Numbered from the stretch's first letter, positions 41,301 to 48,819 are shown. The stretch is DNA of 64,000 nucleotides from Baylisascaris procyonis (GCA_037389465.1 JAZARR010000105.1:1488001-1552000), one strand, 5' to 3'. Program-made: numbers and translations. The notes: generated by a model from the sequence alone, not told the origin.

Positions 41301-44300
41301 ATCTCTATTCCATTTACGATGTTTTAATAATGAAAATGATCGCTGAATTAGAAGGTTTTCAAGCTTTTTATTTGTGAGCAGAATCAAAAATCCCATTCGA
41401 TAATAGTGAGTCAATAATATTTCTGCAACGCCACATGCAAAATAATTGTATTGCACTATCAATGCCGGAAATATCACGGCTATAAAGCCTCTTTTGCGAA
41501 TCACACAGCATATCTATCTGGTCATTCATATGAATGAATTTGCCCAGTATTATATGATTGAATTCCGCATCCTCTAGTTGTTTGAGAAGCAGTAATGATA
41601 TGCTGTTCAATTCAAACTTATCACTTCGTTGAATAAGGTTATCTTCAAGCGTTTTATACATCCTTTATGCTTTTATGTTTCATGACCGTTTGCAATTTTT
41701 AACGATATCTTGATGCGAAATAGTTTTCTTCATTTCGGTTAACTTCATAGAAATTATTTGAAAACATTTTAAAATTCAACTTAGCGACTTCTAGCGGAAT
41801 AGCTTTGGTTTTCACTGAATTTTAATAGTGTGTACAATCACAAAATGTGCTACTAGACTATACGATAAAGAGTGAGGAGTAATTTATTCAGGAATGAATA
41901 CGGTCGGGTTGTTTCGTATCGCTGGTTCAGCGAAACGATGCCGGCAACTTCGAAGTGCGTTGGAACGGTCGAGTGCGCCAAATTTGCCTCTACTTGAGAC
42001 AGCTACACCGCATGATGTTGCCACTTTATTAAAAGAGTACTTCAGAGATTTGCCCGAGCCGTTACTCTCTAAAGAGTACTATCAAGGCTACATTACAGCT
42101 GCAAGTAGGCGCTAACTTATTCATACTTAACTCATTTCAGTTTCTTGACGACTGAATAGACAAGCTATTAATGTTAGTAGCATTTACTGCTAAAAATATT
42201 TCATCACTGTTCAAATGACTACTTTAAAAAATAATTCTGATATGAAGGCTACAGTGCTAATGATAGAGCTGCTGGTGAGAAGAAGAGGGATGAAGGAGAT
42301 GATGGAAAAAAATTGCACGCTATGTGGGATACTTGCAGAATTGAGCGCTGATGATCGTACTGAGTGCATCAGAATGCTATTCGCTTTACTGCCTCAGGCT
42401 AACGTCGATACATTATTCGTATTGCTCAGCTTCCTTCGAGAAGTAGCCGCAAATGCGGGCGACCAACTCAACGAACATGGTGATATGGTAAGATAAATTT
42501 TCACTACTATTTTATCCAAAGCCATTTAGGTATTCTACACACCTTCTGCTTTTGGTTTCTTATTGCCCAGAATGATCAGCATAACGTTTGAAATGTTGGT
42601 AAAAAGTTGGCAAATGCCAAAGAAAGTTTAGTTATTATCTTTAAATGAAAGTTCATGCGATAAAATTCAATTGTATTTGACGATCTGGATATCGATAAAA
42701 TGCATTTCTCAAAAAAAAGAAGCAATAATAAGAGCCATATGAAATTCCAGCTCGTCTCTTTCTACAAAGAGAAAAAAAAACTCCTGAAAGATTTTGGAAG
42801 AAGAAGCAATGATAATGTTAAACGCAACGAACATAACAGATAGCCGAATTGTTGCTTTTATGCGCTCATTTATAATAGATACGACATGGAAATAAAATGG
42901 ACGCACGAAATTTGGCAACGATATTCGCACCGTCAATATTACGAGCCGATCATGCTAAGCTGCACGCAACGTTAATTGATAATGATGCACAAGTGTTGGT
43001 AGTGGAAACGATGATTGAAAACGTCGACAATATATTTATGGTATGCAGAGAATATTTTATAGTGGAGAATATTACAACAATAGATTCTTACAAAACTTTT
43101 CTAAGCGGAAATAGCAATTCTTATCAATCATAAACTTAAAGGCGCCAGAACGTTGATTCCCAAGGGTGAGTAGAAAGTAGTTGTATGTACTGTTTGAACA
43201 TATTTCATTCTGAGAGTCTACGCCCTTGAGCACCCCGGTCGTTGAATGGGGAAGGTATAGCCTTAGGCAAGGGAATCGTTGAATGATAGGCAAGAGAAAA
43301 ATTCAATTTTTGGCACCATGCTGAACGAATAAAGCGATTTATTTTCAGACAGAAATTTCATCGTCAAAATTTTCCCATATACTTAGCAATAAATTTCTGC
43401 GAGGATTCCTTTCTTTTATTGAGGATCCTTTCCGCTGCTCATCAGCAGAAATTCTATGATAAGCACTTAGCAAATTTTCTTGTTCGCAAAGTAACTGTTG
43501 TGCATATCCTATGTTTTGAACCTCCACCAAGTCACTGATGATAAATGAGTTCATCGAGATACTTCAGTTCTTTGGACGACGTCAGACTTACTGATACCAT
43601 TAGTAATTGCCTCAAGTTATACATAAACAAACCTACTAAGATCTTTTTACATTCCTCTAGGAAGATCCATGCAGCAAATCTGAACACTGAGATAAGTTCA
43701 TGCAACAAAACTCCTCCAGATATATCGGGGCTCAGTTGCCGAACAGGAATAAGTCGAGTATCCGATCCATTTCACTCTTTTTGGTTGCCTGAGGTCATTC
43801 ATTGTTTGTAATCATTTCTTTCAAATTTGGCTTGTTTCCCAAGCGGTACGAGCGCTGAGCCGATGAGAAATTTAACACTAGTGTAAGTTGGTAACCATCC
43901 AGAAATTGGAAGGAATTGTAGAAATCAAGCGAGACTTTTAGAAATCGGTTCTGCTATTTCCAAGAGGTTGCATTTTTCGCAACGTTTATCAAAAAAAGGT
44001 TAAAGTTTGCGCGATAGGAAAGGTGAAAGACTGGAGAAAGAAGCGGACAGACTTCACTATGAAAGGGCCTCTAGGGATGTCCAGGTATTTTTGCAAGAAT
44101 TTTATACAAAACCTTTAGCAAATGTGGTCAAATATTCTTTCGACAAAGAATAAGCATCTTGCTGCCGTTTTCAGGGCAATGACAGACTTTTTTTCAGATT
44201 TCGAGAGACATGCAGAGCAGAATATTTACGAAATTACGCGAAACAGATCCAGATGGTCTTGACAGGATCCTCAACCATTTATCCCGCTGTGAGCAGTAGG

Positions 44301-45044
44301 TGTCCAAAGATGCTCATTATTCTTGAGTTCGTGATCATCGATGCTATAATAGCTTTTCACAACCAGGAGTTTTATAGCGCCTGGAATGGCGATTGTGGTA
44401 ATGATTTCACAAAAAAAAAAACATGTTATTTGAAAAGCACCGTAAAGTTTGCATGCATTTTGCACCAACTGAAGTCGTCACTGGCCAGCCATAACGAACG
44501 AGTCTTTCGCAGATTTGTGCGAACAGATAGACCAGTCAAATTATGAATGTATTACTCCGTATGTTTTATTATTTATTGGTAGTCTGCGGAACTGGTTGGC
44601 CACTAGAATGCAGAAAATTATATTGTGCCAACCCCTCCGACACGCTTCTCTACTTCTTTTCACATACTCCTTTTCGTTGAACGGAGACTTTTCATCATTT
44701 CATGGCTCAAAATGGTGCTACGACATAGAACTTCTCTAACCGTAGTTTGAAAAAATGTCTTCTTTCCATAAGGTTATTTTTCAGCAGAGCAGATCATAAC
44801 CAGTATGCCAGAGAAATCAAAATAGATCATATACCACATATGACTTGGCTTTTCTCAATCATCAACTTCATCATGGTCAATTTTAGAGTTGAACATGTCC
44901 AGCCTTCATCGCCGAGTCCTTTCGCAGCAATGCCTAAAGAGCAATTTATCGTCACAACTAGCTGCAATAATTCCGCTGTCGAAAATCCATCCTCTCATTC
45001 GTCAATAGAAGGTATACATTTAGAGAACACTTTCGTAATGATGA

Positions 45045-45092
<48 letters not shown>

Positions 45093-48000
45093 TTCAAATG
45101 AAAAAAATTTCTTTCGTTAATTATTCTTCGTCAAAATATGCAATCAGCTAATCGGCGAACTGCCAAGGACCACGCTTTACTAACGACAATTGAAATTCTG
45201 GTGATGAAATCACTTGGAATGGTTCTATGTTAGCCTGCCTCAAACTACTTTCCCGAGCTTCAGCAACCCGGTACATTCGTCACAAAAGACGTCGAATGTT
45301 CTCAAAATTTTGCACTTTTCCGATGACTTTTCCTCAAATCTGTTGAACCGTTAGTTCTTTCTAGTACTCATCACAAGATGAACACCGTAAAATTTGCAAT
45401 TAACCGTCTCTCTCAACTCGAAAGGGAATATGATAGGTGTTGTCAATTTGTCACCATATTAGTAACACAGGTCAGTTCATCAGTGACATTTTGGGCCCCA
45501 TGTGGGCTACGTTTCTCAGAACTTCATAGCTTTTGGTACTCGGTTGAGCGACATTTTTTCCTTTACGACATTCACACGATCTGTTTTCTCCCACCTTCAG
45601 CATCTCATTCGTAATTTCAAGCGTTGATGCTTTGTTTAACTGCATGCTGTTTTTGTGAAATATCGATGTTGAGATCATCCAGCTCCAGTTTATTCCAGTT
45701 TACATTGTGCCTTTTGTTAATGTCTTTCATGTGGCGGTGTTCTTTTGCCGTGAATTGTTGTTCCTCTCGCGATACGTGTACATGTTGTCTCCCTTCAGCG
45801 TATCTTGTTCGGAGACGCTGTCTCCTGCAGTTTCCTAATTTTTCAGCTACTCTATGCGGGAATTTTTTTAGCTCGCAAAGCCAGAATCCCGCCGTTCTAA
45901 CATATCCCACAGAGGTAAGGAAACTCACAGTCACTTCCATAAGAACTCTCATAACCCCAGCGAAGGGAAGGCTTGGTTTCGGAAGATCCTCCGCGAGACC
46001 GACGATTTATGGGCGCGTGATTCACCGCGACTGAGGCGCCGTCCTCCAAAGTCAGTGAGTCATCTTCATGCGGGAAGTTCGAAAGGTCAATGACGTTGGA
46101 ACTCTGAATACTAGAGCGTGCTTGAGTGAGGATCTTCTACTGTATGTGGGCGTGCGGTTGCATGCTTGTGCGCCTGCGTTGCTACGCATGTACTTAAGCG
46201 CGTGCGTGCTTGCGTGCCTGCGTGCATCTGCAAAACAGATGTGTTCAGCTACGGTATGTGCAGGTCATGGCTAACTGCTTTGGAGCTGTGATCGTCTAGG
46301 TTCAGTAACATACATCAAAAAGATCTTCTGCTTTATGTGCGGATGTTCTGAAGGGTGGCCTTTGGCTACTTGGGCCAGTTGGGATCATTTTCGTTCGGTT
46401 CGTCAATTGTGGCAGCCGCTTTTTGCACTGTTGTAAGGGATGAGTTGGCAATCAAAAGTCCTTTCATACGACACTTTCTTGCATTTATGCAACCTGGTTG
46501 ATTTCATTGTTGTTTGAGCTTGTCACTCCACCATGGGCTGTGTTGCTCTTCATCATACAATATTGACCACTGTCGAACACTGTTCTCGCTTTTCAAGGGG
46601 CAATAATTGACACTAAACAGTTTTTTTAATAGTTGGGTCATCGAGTCGTAGTCGAAGTTGGCCGTTTCCCCTATCACGATCGCCACGCCTTCCACGTTTT
46701 TTTCACTCGGATTCTGATCATGCCTATTCTGATCATGGTAAGCGTTCATAATTTATAAAGTTTTTTTTCGTAGTGCTTTCTTATCAAAAAGCTGCAACAT
46801 TCTTTAGAAATTAGTTTATATGGACGATTTGAAACCTGTCGCTTTCTCGTATGAGGCATATATGACCGATGAAATAAGCGCATCGAACACTTTGCCCCCG
46901 TATATCGCTCGTTGGCGCAGCTTTGGTGGAATTCCACTAAGGCTGCTCCGACGATGCGTTCCACCAAAACACTGTATGTATATAAACTGTGTTACAAAAA
47001 TGTAATAGTGTTATCCTCACACCATAACACTATTACATTTTTTATATACCTATTCCACCAGAACACCATATTCCACCAAAACACAGTCATCATATATCGT
47101 GATGGATGCGTTTTGGTTAAATAACGACGGTCGCCTCTGGGAAGTGCTTAGATAAACAAGATAAACAAATATATTTTTGTCACAGCCGATGCTAAGGAAA
47201 GGAATCAGCAAAATACTCATTTGGTTTAAAGAAGTGATATATACAACGCATCACGTTCCTAATTTTAAATTTTTCAGTGTCTATCAAATTATGGTGACGT
47301 ATTTTCATCTACCTTCACATAGCTGGAGGAGTGAAATAAATTGATAATTGTTCACGCTCAATCCAAGTCTTCTTTCTAAGTTATAGCCAGAAATGAAGAT
47401 GTTTATGGGCAAAATTTGAAACATGATATGGCAACCACAGAAATCTTCATGCAACAGGTGAACGCAGATCCTATGGGGGACTGTTCTCAGAAAAGAACAT
47501 ACTCAGGATGAATTAGCGTGAGTAATTCATTTGAAAGAGGCAAGTTGCCTCCGAATGGTCATCTTTCTTGAACATGTGAAAAAATGAGTAACAGACAGTC
47601 AGGTGAAATGCCGTAACTGAGAGCAAGTCATCAGCAGTTATGCCATTCAGTGACATTAAGCTGAATGGATGAAGGCACAATGCTTGACTCAGTTGAAGAG
47701 GCAGCGCATGCCTTCTTGCATCTTTCTCTTATGTTCATTTTGCACATTAGAGTTCCCATAGTTTAATGATGCTATTCCTCGTTTAGCTGCTGTTATCGGC
47801 TAAATGCTTTAGAATTACGAATCACAGAAATCAGAGGCACTGATTGCCCACTCATTCAAATATTCAAGCCGTATTTCACTTTTCTTGTTTTCCGAAGGTA
47901 TCAGGCTGCTTCTTCTTTACCACGTTATGATATACTCGGCGGTTAATGCAAAATAAAGGGGTCTGATTTGGGACCACCGTTAACTCTGCATCCCAAAATT

Positions 48001-48648
48001 CTGAGCATATGCACCACTTATGGATTGTCTCGATGCATTCGTAAATGGTATAATAAGATGCAATTGTATATTGACAGCAGTATTCGATCTCTATGACTGT
48101 ACGTACTGCTTCATTGACTTTGACAGCGGATTTCATTGTGGGCTTTGAATTTAAAATTTCAGCTTTATTTTTTTAGGAGAGCCATTTATGGACATTCAGC
48201 TATAGAAATGAAACCGATTTGATTCATTCTTGAAAAGGAACAACAATCCCATGCAATCGCAGCCTCTGATTGGCTGTCGACTTGCTCTGATGCTTAGAAA
48301 AACTTTTTGTGCCGGCGAAGGAATACTTCAATACTTAGAAAAAAGAAATTCTGCGCTTACCTAATCGATATGCACTAGAATAGCAGAGATTCGTCAGGTT
48401 TTATGTTAAGGCCTTAACTCTATAAGCCACTTTCAGGAAGAACGGAGCGTGAAGAAGCGGGAAATGGGGAATCTGCAACGGCATCTTCTCGCTTAACAGG
48501 TGCGGAAAATGTGAAGAATACAATAGATGCTGCGGTGACCGTTGCACGTAATGATACGTCAGGTGCTCGTCGACATCTGAGAAGTGTGGTACGGGTGCTA
48601 ACAACTGCAAGGCTTCGTGCCAGAAAGGCACCAACAACTGAAACTTAG
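9800..48648 (+). CDS. ARHGAP6-like: ARHGAP6/36-type Rho GTPase-activating protein, 17-exon gene model
   Basis: Joining the exons listed separately gives one uninterrupted frame of 824 residues from ATG 9808 to TAG 48646-48648. RhoGAP domains speed GTP hydrolysis by Rho-family GTPases, switching them off at membranes and the actin cytoskeleton. The domain spans about residues 490-680: the arginine finger is R514 in GLFRIAGS, the conserved K553 and R557 lie in LLKEYFRDLPEPLL, and the asparagine is N637 in NLATIFAP, so it looks catalytically competent. Family marks outside the domain are LSEIERQALQ (exon 7), VFGISLLAAVENDRR (exon 8), resembling the FGMPLSQVIANDR segment of ARHGAP6, and ETDPD after the domain (exon 15). 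The N-terminal half and tail are basic and serine-rich, probably disordered. Every junction is phase-compatible. Exons 1-3 and the true 5' end are the uncertain part; ARHGAP18/28/40 is a related alternative family. Confidence 0.8.
10072..10101 (+). promoter_or_regulatory. TATA box plus initiator; possible alternative promoter or solo-LTR core
   Basis: TATAAAAAG at 10072-10080 is followed by an initiator-like TTAGTC at 10096-10101, 26 bases from the first T of the TATA box to the A, which is standard core spacing. GA-rich sequence (GAGAGACAGAGA, 10031-10042) lies upstream. An AATAAA follows at 10166-10171, only about 70 bases after the predicted start site. A promoter with a polyadenylation signal that close behind is the usual R-region layout of an LTR, so a solo LTR is as likely as an internal promoter for the RhoGAP gene. 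Confidence 0.4.
11275..11353 (+). repeat. (TA)n microsatellite
   Basis: About 39 TA units in intron 1, able to form a long cruciform. Confidence 0.95.
13895..13992 (+). CDS. ARHGAP6-like: RhoGAP gene exon 2
   Basis: A GC-richer segment ending at a consensus donor GTGAGT (13993). The peptide includes THWRVCGRFVPAHENGSTLH. The acceptor is either GTCTTAG (ending 13894) or GCTAG (ending 13852, exon 13853-13992); both give the same frame and both take the single base left by exon 1. The exon ends on a codon boundary, fitting exon 3. No homology is recognised, so the assignment rests on phase and coding appearance. Confidence 0.45.
14262..14304 (+). repeat. (TA)n microsatellite
   Basis: About 21 TA units in intron 2. 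Confidence 0.95.
17286..17334 (+). other. G-rich purine tract
   Basis: Nearly pure A/G sequence with runs of six, four and five G. It could form a G-quadruplex or a triplex (H-DNA). It lies in intron 2. Confidence 0.5.
21787..21845 (+). repeat. tandem duplication, period 35
   Basis: The 24-base unit beginning TACCATAGGTGCATTTG, followed by a T run, occurs at 21787-21810 and again at 21822-21845, separated by a pyrimidine spacer. A local slippage duplication. Confidence 0.85.
25373..25472 (+). CDS. ARHGAP6-like: RhoGAP gene exon 3
   Basis: CCTCTGCAG (ending 25372) is a clean acceptor. The frame TTT GAA AAA TCA... is open for 33 codons plus one base, GC-richer than its flanks, with a plausible peptide (VPLRRIAALTPGALGNSHPQ). 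The other two frames stop within about 25 codons. The donor GTTTTC at 25473 is weak. Phase 0 at the start matches exon 2, and the leftover base matches exon 4 if that starts at 26191. Confidence 0.5.
25731..25808 (+). repeat. dispersed 78-bp repeat, copy 1
   Basis: Near-identical (about five differences by eye) to 39982-40057, 14 kb away in the same orientation. The shared block opens TGTGATAATTGCCCATTAGG and includes TAACATGGTCGGTCAGTTGTG. It lies in intron 3 of the RhoGAP gene and is not coding in an obvious frame. Confidence 0.85.
26191..26398 (+). CDS. ARHGAP6-like: RhoGAP gene exon 4
   Basis: Open frame ending at donor AAAG|GTATTT. The peptide begins TPRSVIVPPQPPVSTVV and continues with a basic, serine-rich stretch (FSRSNSVKKSRG). 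The acceptor is GACTGCAG (ending 26190), which fits exon 3. Alternatively the frame extends up to ATG 26154, which would make this the first coding exon of a shorter isoform; the open frame begins at 26121. Two bases are left over, completed by the first base of exon 5. Confidence 0.65.
26399..33231 (+). other. intron 4 (about 6.8 kb); satellite-like CA repeat, no gene
   Basis: AT-rich non-coding DNA with the CA-rich satellite at 29068-29432. The 30.0-32.0 kb part is slightly GC-richer, but none of its frames is long or domain-like. Confidence 0.5.
29068..29432 (+). repeat. imperfect (ACACAGAC)n satellite, about 365 bp
   Basis: Near-continuous CA/GA dinucleotide sequence built on an 8-base ACACAGAC-like unit with many substitutions. 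It generates four overlapping long spurious frames (T/H/D-rich on plus, C/V-rich on minus). Confidence 0.9.
33232..33367 (+). CDS. ARHGAP6-like: RhoGAP gene exon 5
   Basis: TTTAAATTTCAG (ending 33231) is a strong acceptor. The frame continues exon 4 through an AG|G arginine codon and is open to the donor AGG|GTTGAT at 33368, ending on a codon boundary. The peptide is acidic then serine/arginine-rich (HVDIDESETTLIMRSGRTWS). This lies in the probably disordered N-terminal half. Confidence 0.7.
33791..33918 (+). CDS. ARHGAP6-like: RhoGAP gene exon 6
   Basis: TTTTTATAG (ending 33790) to donor GTAGGA at 33919. Phase 0 gives a serine/aspartate-rich, disordered peptide starting SRSGERGDSHESSGFADSRD, in the style of exons 5 and 10. 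Another open frame in the same segment is hydrophobic and does not fit the phase. Two bases (AG) are left over for exon 7. Confidence 0.7.
33952..34218 (-). CDS. antisense open frame in intron 6, unknown
   Basis: 88 codons from ATG 34218-34216 to TAA, antisense inside intron 6. Composition is balanced and charged, e.g. FGEYLSLCERAIKLTKQQRR. No transposase, reverse transcriptase or other motif was recognised. It could be a decayed mobile element or a nested small gene; chance is possible. Confidence 0.2.
   Translation of the reverse strand: MKDLVEAILLHVYPWRIFARIEAVIIIPVDYNFGEYLSLCERAIKLTKQQRRSETLKKINIQLCHLYGIFYRQFTAAALIESLRPDFT
34994..35440 (+). other. coding-like patch in intron 6 with shifting frames
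   Basis: Three overlapping plus-strand frames are open in succession: 34994-35272, 35001-35264, and one running from about 35213 to 35440. The third carries a basic cysteine-containing peptide (AELCQIRRSNSTLRCRRLRN). The segment 35247-35432 (acceptor ATGGAG, donor AAG|GTCTTT) would fit between exons 6 and 7 in phase, so it could be a cassette exon. The frame shifting also fits a decayed mobile element. Confidence 0.25.
35880..36031 (+). CDS. ARHGAP6-like: RhoGAP gene exon 7, pre-GAP family motif
   Basis: The frame reads TTWKSTDGAEVHLKGARLER and then LSEIERQALQVIAIQRLSRL. The WKS...LSE.ER..LQ pattern matches the region of ARHGAP6 upstream of its GAP domain. The acceptor GGATAG (ending 35879) gives one base C completing the AG of exon 6; CCAG at 35874 would give a mismatched phase. 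The donor is AAAG|GTTCTG at 36032, leaving one base. Confidence 0.85.
36432..36962 (-). CDS. antisense 176-codon open frame in intron 7, unknown
   Basis: The longest open frame in the window, with its own ATG (36962-36960), inside intron 7 and antisense to the RhoGAP gene. The peptide is basic with several cysteines (e.g. LGLCKDHNCLKQWRKNNHK). I recognise no domain. A frame this long is unlikely but not impossible by chance here. A nested gene or part of a mobile element are the alternatives. Confidence 0.3.
   Translation of the reverse strand: MNSPHYKNLQQKTNSILYSVEQYTVLHFPWFHDVKSMFRSGFLCSRKLFFPKLRAVVRLRKSSSQGFAVKWFTCFIESAKVIYPRGDLLLKRSFQFYPASKREFSLERNALLNEICYITGITSSSLGLCKDHNCLKQWRKNNHKATLINKIPSVEDPEARLLVSQTFKVPLAFKNF
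37548..37722 (+). CDS. ARHGAP6-like: RhoGAP gene exon 8, FG-x-SL motif
   Basis: Frame reads ELLSRHCAIKKLVSDERKVF then GISLLAAVENDRRLDSELRC. The FG(I/M)(S/P)L...(A/E)NDR pattern is a diagnostic short block of the ARHGAP6/18/28 group, upstream of the GAP domain. The acceptor TTATGAG (ending 37547) is not canonical in its upstream tract, but it is the one that keeps phase with exon 7. The donor is AG|GTACGT at 37723, leaving AG for exon 9. Confidence 0.85.
37971..38064 (+). CDS. ARHGAP6-like: RhoGAP gene exon 9
   Basis: Acceptor ATTAAAG (ending 37970), donor GTAAGT at 38065 (strong). One base G completes an arginine codon with exon 8, then FSKEKTKSVVRSEPEILKAL follows. The other two frames stop inside the segment. 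It ends on a codon boundary and is basic, in the linker before the GAP domain. Confidence 0.8.
39316..39480 (+). CDS. ARHGAP6-like: RhoGAP gene exon 10
   Basis: Acceptor CAACTTTCTAG (ending 39315), donor GTGAGT at 39481 (strong). 55 whole codons giving a glycine/serine-rich, probably disordered linker (ASGAHGGSASPLLSSSVMHQ). Phase 0 on both sides matches exons 9 and 11. Confidence 0.8.
39982..40057 (+). repeat. dispersed 78-bp repeat, copy 2, ending in poly(A)
   Basis: Second copy of 25731-25808. The similarity stops where a run of about 13 A begins (40058-40070). A poly(A) exactly at the 3' end of the shared block suggests retroposition of a short RNA. It lies in intron 10. Confidence 0.85.
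40753..40903 (+). CDS. ARHGAP6-like: RhoGAP gene exon 11, start of GAP domain
   Basis: Acceptor GCATTTAG (ending 40752), donor G|GTATGT at 40904. A serine-rich linker leads into VPHIVADCTEFLRKNG, the first helix of the RhoGAP fold, which aligns with the equivalent VPxLVxxCxxxLxxxG segment of ARHGAP6. An AACAG six bases later is an in-phase alternative acceptor that would drop two codons. The base left over joins exon 12 as a glycine codon. Confidence 0.9.
41892..42104 (+). CDS. ARHGAP6-like: RhoGAP gene exon 12, catalytic core
   Basis: Acceptor TTTATTCAG (ending 41891), donor GTAGGC at 42105. It encodes MNTVGLFRIAGSAKRCRQLR, with the arginine finger in GLFR, and later HDVATLLKEYFRDLPEPLLS, which holds the conserved lysine and arginine that stabilise the transition state. 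This is the best-conserved exon of the gene. Confidence 0.95.
42339..42487 (+). CDS. ARHGAP6-like: RhoGAP gene exon 13
   Basis: Encodes LSADDRTECIRMLFALLPQA and NVDTLFVLLSFLREVAANAG. The acceptor is ATACTTGCAG (ending 42338): it completes a lysine codon with exon 12, and the protein then aligns without gaps to ARHGAP6 between the two conserved helices. The open frame runs further up to 42215 but that part is intron, since including it would insert about 25 residues into the domain. The donor is ATG|GTAAGA at 42488. Confidence 0.92.
42879..43040 (+). CDS. ARHGAP6-like: RhoGAP gene exon 14, end of GAP domain
   Basis: Acceptor TTTATAATAG (ending 42878) to donor GTATGC at 43041; 54 whole codons. 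It encodes IRHGNKMDARNLATIFAPSI, containing the conserved asparagine, and ends VVETMIENVDNIFM, the last helix of the RhoGAP fold. Confidence 0.95.
44037..44084 (+). CDS. possible 16-codon cassette exon in intron 14
   Basis: A short charged coding-like segment (KEADRLHYERASRDVQ) ending at GTATTT. With the in-frame acceptor CTGGAG it starts and ends on codon boundaries, so it could be inserted between exons 14 and 15 without a frameshift. The family does not need it, and the acceptor is weak. Confidence 0.2.
44198..44295 (+). CDS. ARHGAP6-like: RhoGAP gene exon 15, post-GAP motif
   Basis: Acceptor TTTTTTTCAG (ending 44197), donor GTAGGT at 44296. It encodes ISRDMQSRIFTKLRETDPDG, whose ETDPD block matches the segment directly after the GAP domain in ARHGAP6. 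Phase 0 start fits exon 14; two bases (CA) are left over. Confidence 0.92.
44887..45011 (+). CDS. ARHGAP6-like: RhoGAP gene exon 16, C-terminal tail
   Basis: Acceptor CAATTTTAG (ending 44886), donor G|GTATAC at 45012. The first base completes CA to a glutamine codon, then a serine/proline-rich tail follows (VEHVQPSSPSPFAAMPKEQF). One base is left over and matches exon 17. The tail is poorly conserved in this family, so support is splice sites and phase. Confidence 0.8.
45048..45091 (+). repeat. (TA)n microsatellite
   Basis: About 22 TA units immediately after exon 16, in intron 16. Confidence 0.95.
45378..46300. other. GC-richer patch in intron 16 with open frames on both strands
   Basis: The base composition is visibly less AT-rich than the rest of the intron. 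Open frames of 111 codons (minus, 45617-45952) and 136 codons (plus, 45624-46034) overlap. Neither shows a motif I recognise. The end of the patch (about 46125-46240) is an imperfect GCGTGCTT-type repeat. It looks like an insertion or old mobile element. Confidence 0.3.
46504..46749 (-). CDS. antisense open frame in intron 16, unknown
   Basis: 81 codons with ATG 46749-46747, acidic and coding-like composition (e.g. VEGVAIVIGETANFDYDSMT). Antisense in intron 16 next to the GC-richer patch and a second minus-strand frame at 46746-46967. Possibly one decayed element. No domain recognised. Confidence 0.25.
   Translation of the reverse strand: MNAYHDQNRHDQNPSEKNVEGVAIVIGETANFDYDSMTQLLKKLFSVNYCPLKSENSVRQWSILYDEEQHSPWWSDKLKQQ
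46959..47086 (+). repeat. three copies of a TTCCACCAAAACAC word around a palindrome
   Basis: TTCCACCAAAACACTG at 46959-46974, TTCCACCAGAACACCA at 47052-47067 and TTCCACCAAAACACAG at 47071-47086, all in the same orientation. The first and second flank the palindrome at 46996-47042. Confidence 0.8.
46996..47042. repeat. perfect 19-bp inverted repeat with 9-base loop
   Basis: Left arm AAAAATGTAATAGTGTTAT (46996-47014), loop CCTCACACC (47015-47023), right arm its exact reverse complement (47024-47042). No mismatch, so it is recent or maintained. It lies in intron 16; an RNA from either strand would fold into this hairpin. Confidence 0.95.
47876..48136 (-). CDS. antisense open frame in intron 16, unknown
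   Basis: 86 codons from ATG 48136-48134 to TGA. Composition is protein-like with several cysteines (CIETIHKWCICSEFWDAELT) and a basic C-terminus (VVKKKQPDTFGKQEK). No signal peptide or domain was recognised. It ends about 300 bases before RhoGAP exon 17 on the other strand. Confidence 0.25.
   Translation of the reverse strand: MKSAVKVNEAVRTVIEIEYCCQYTIASYYTIYECIETIHKWCICSEFWDAELTVVPNQTPLFCINRRVYHNVVKKKQPDTFGKQEK
48437..48648 (+). CDS. ARHGAP6-like: RhoGAP gene exon 17 (last coding exon, stop TAG)
   Basis: Acceptor CCACTTTCAG (ending 48436). Two bases complete a glycine codon with exon 16; then 69 codons run to TAG 48646-48648. The tail is at first acidic and alanine-rich, then strongly basic at the end (SVVRVLTTARLRARKAPTTE). 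It contains no ATG, which is why a start-based search misses it. Confidence 0.82.
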
Positions 48649-48796
48649 TGTCACCTTCGCCCTTATGATCGCTTTTCACACAGCGATTTTGAAATGGAGG
48701 GCACTATTGGATTGGAGTTTTGGATTCCACCTCTTGCGTTTCACGCTTCGTCGTATAGGTTCGCACTCAGACTACAGCCTTTTCGCCTCGCATACT

Positions 48797-48802
48797 AATA
48801 AA
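48797..48802 (+). terminator. polyadenylation signal AATAAA of the RhoGAP gene
   Basis: Canonical AATAAA 149 bases after the stop codon, implying a short 3' UTR. Confidence 0.65.
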
Positions 48803-48819
48803 AATCAGCTCTCTCTTCA

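Noticed and set aside
42215..42338. Upstream part of the exon 13 open frame taken as coding
   Set aside because: It would insert about 25-30 residues into the RhoGAP fold; the acceptor at 42338 gives a gap-free match to the family.
43545..43811. 88-codon plus-strand frame in intron 14 as an extra exon
   Set aside because: Its possible acceptor (CCTCTAG) gives a phase that does not follow exon 14, and there is no family match.
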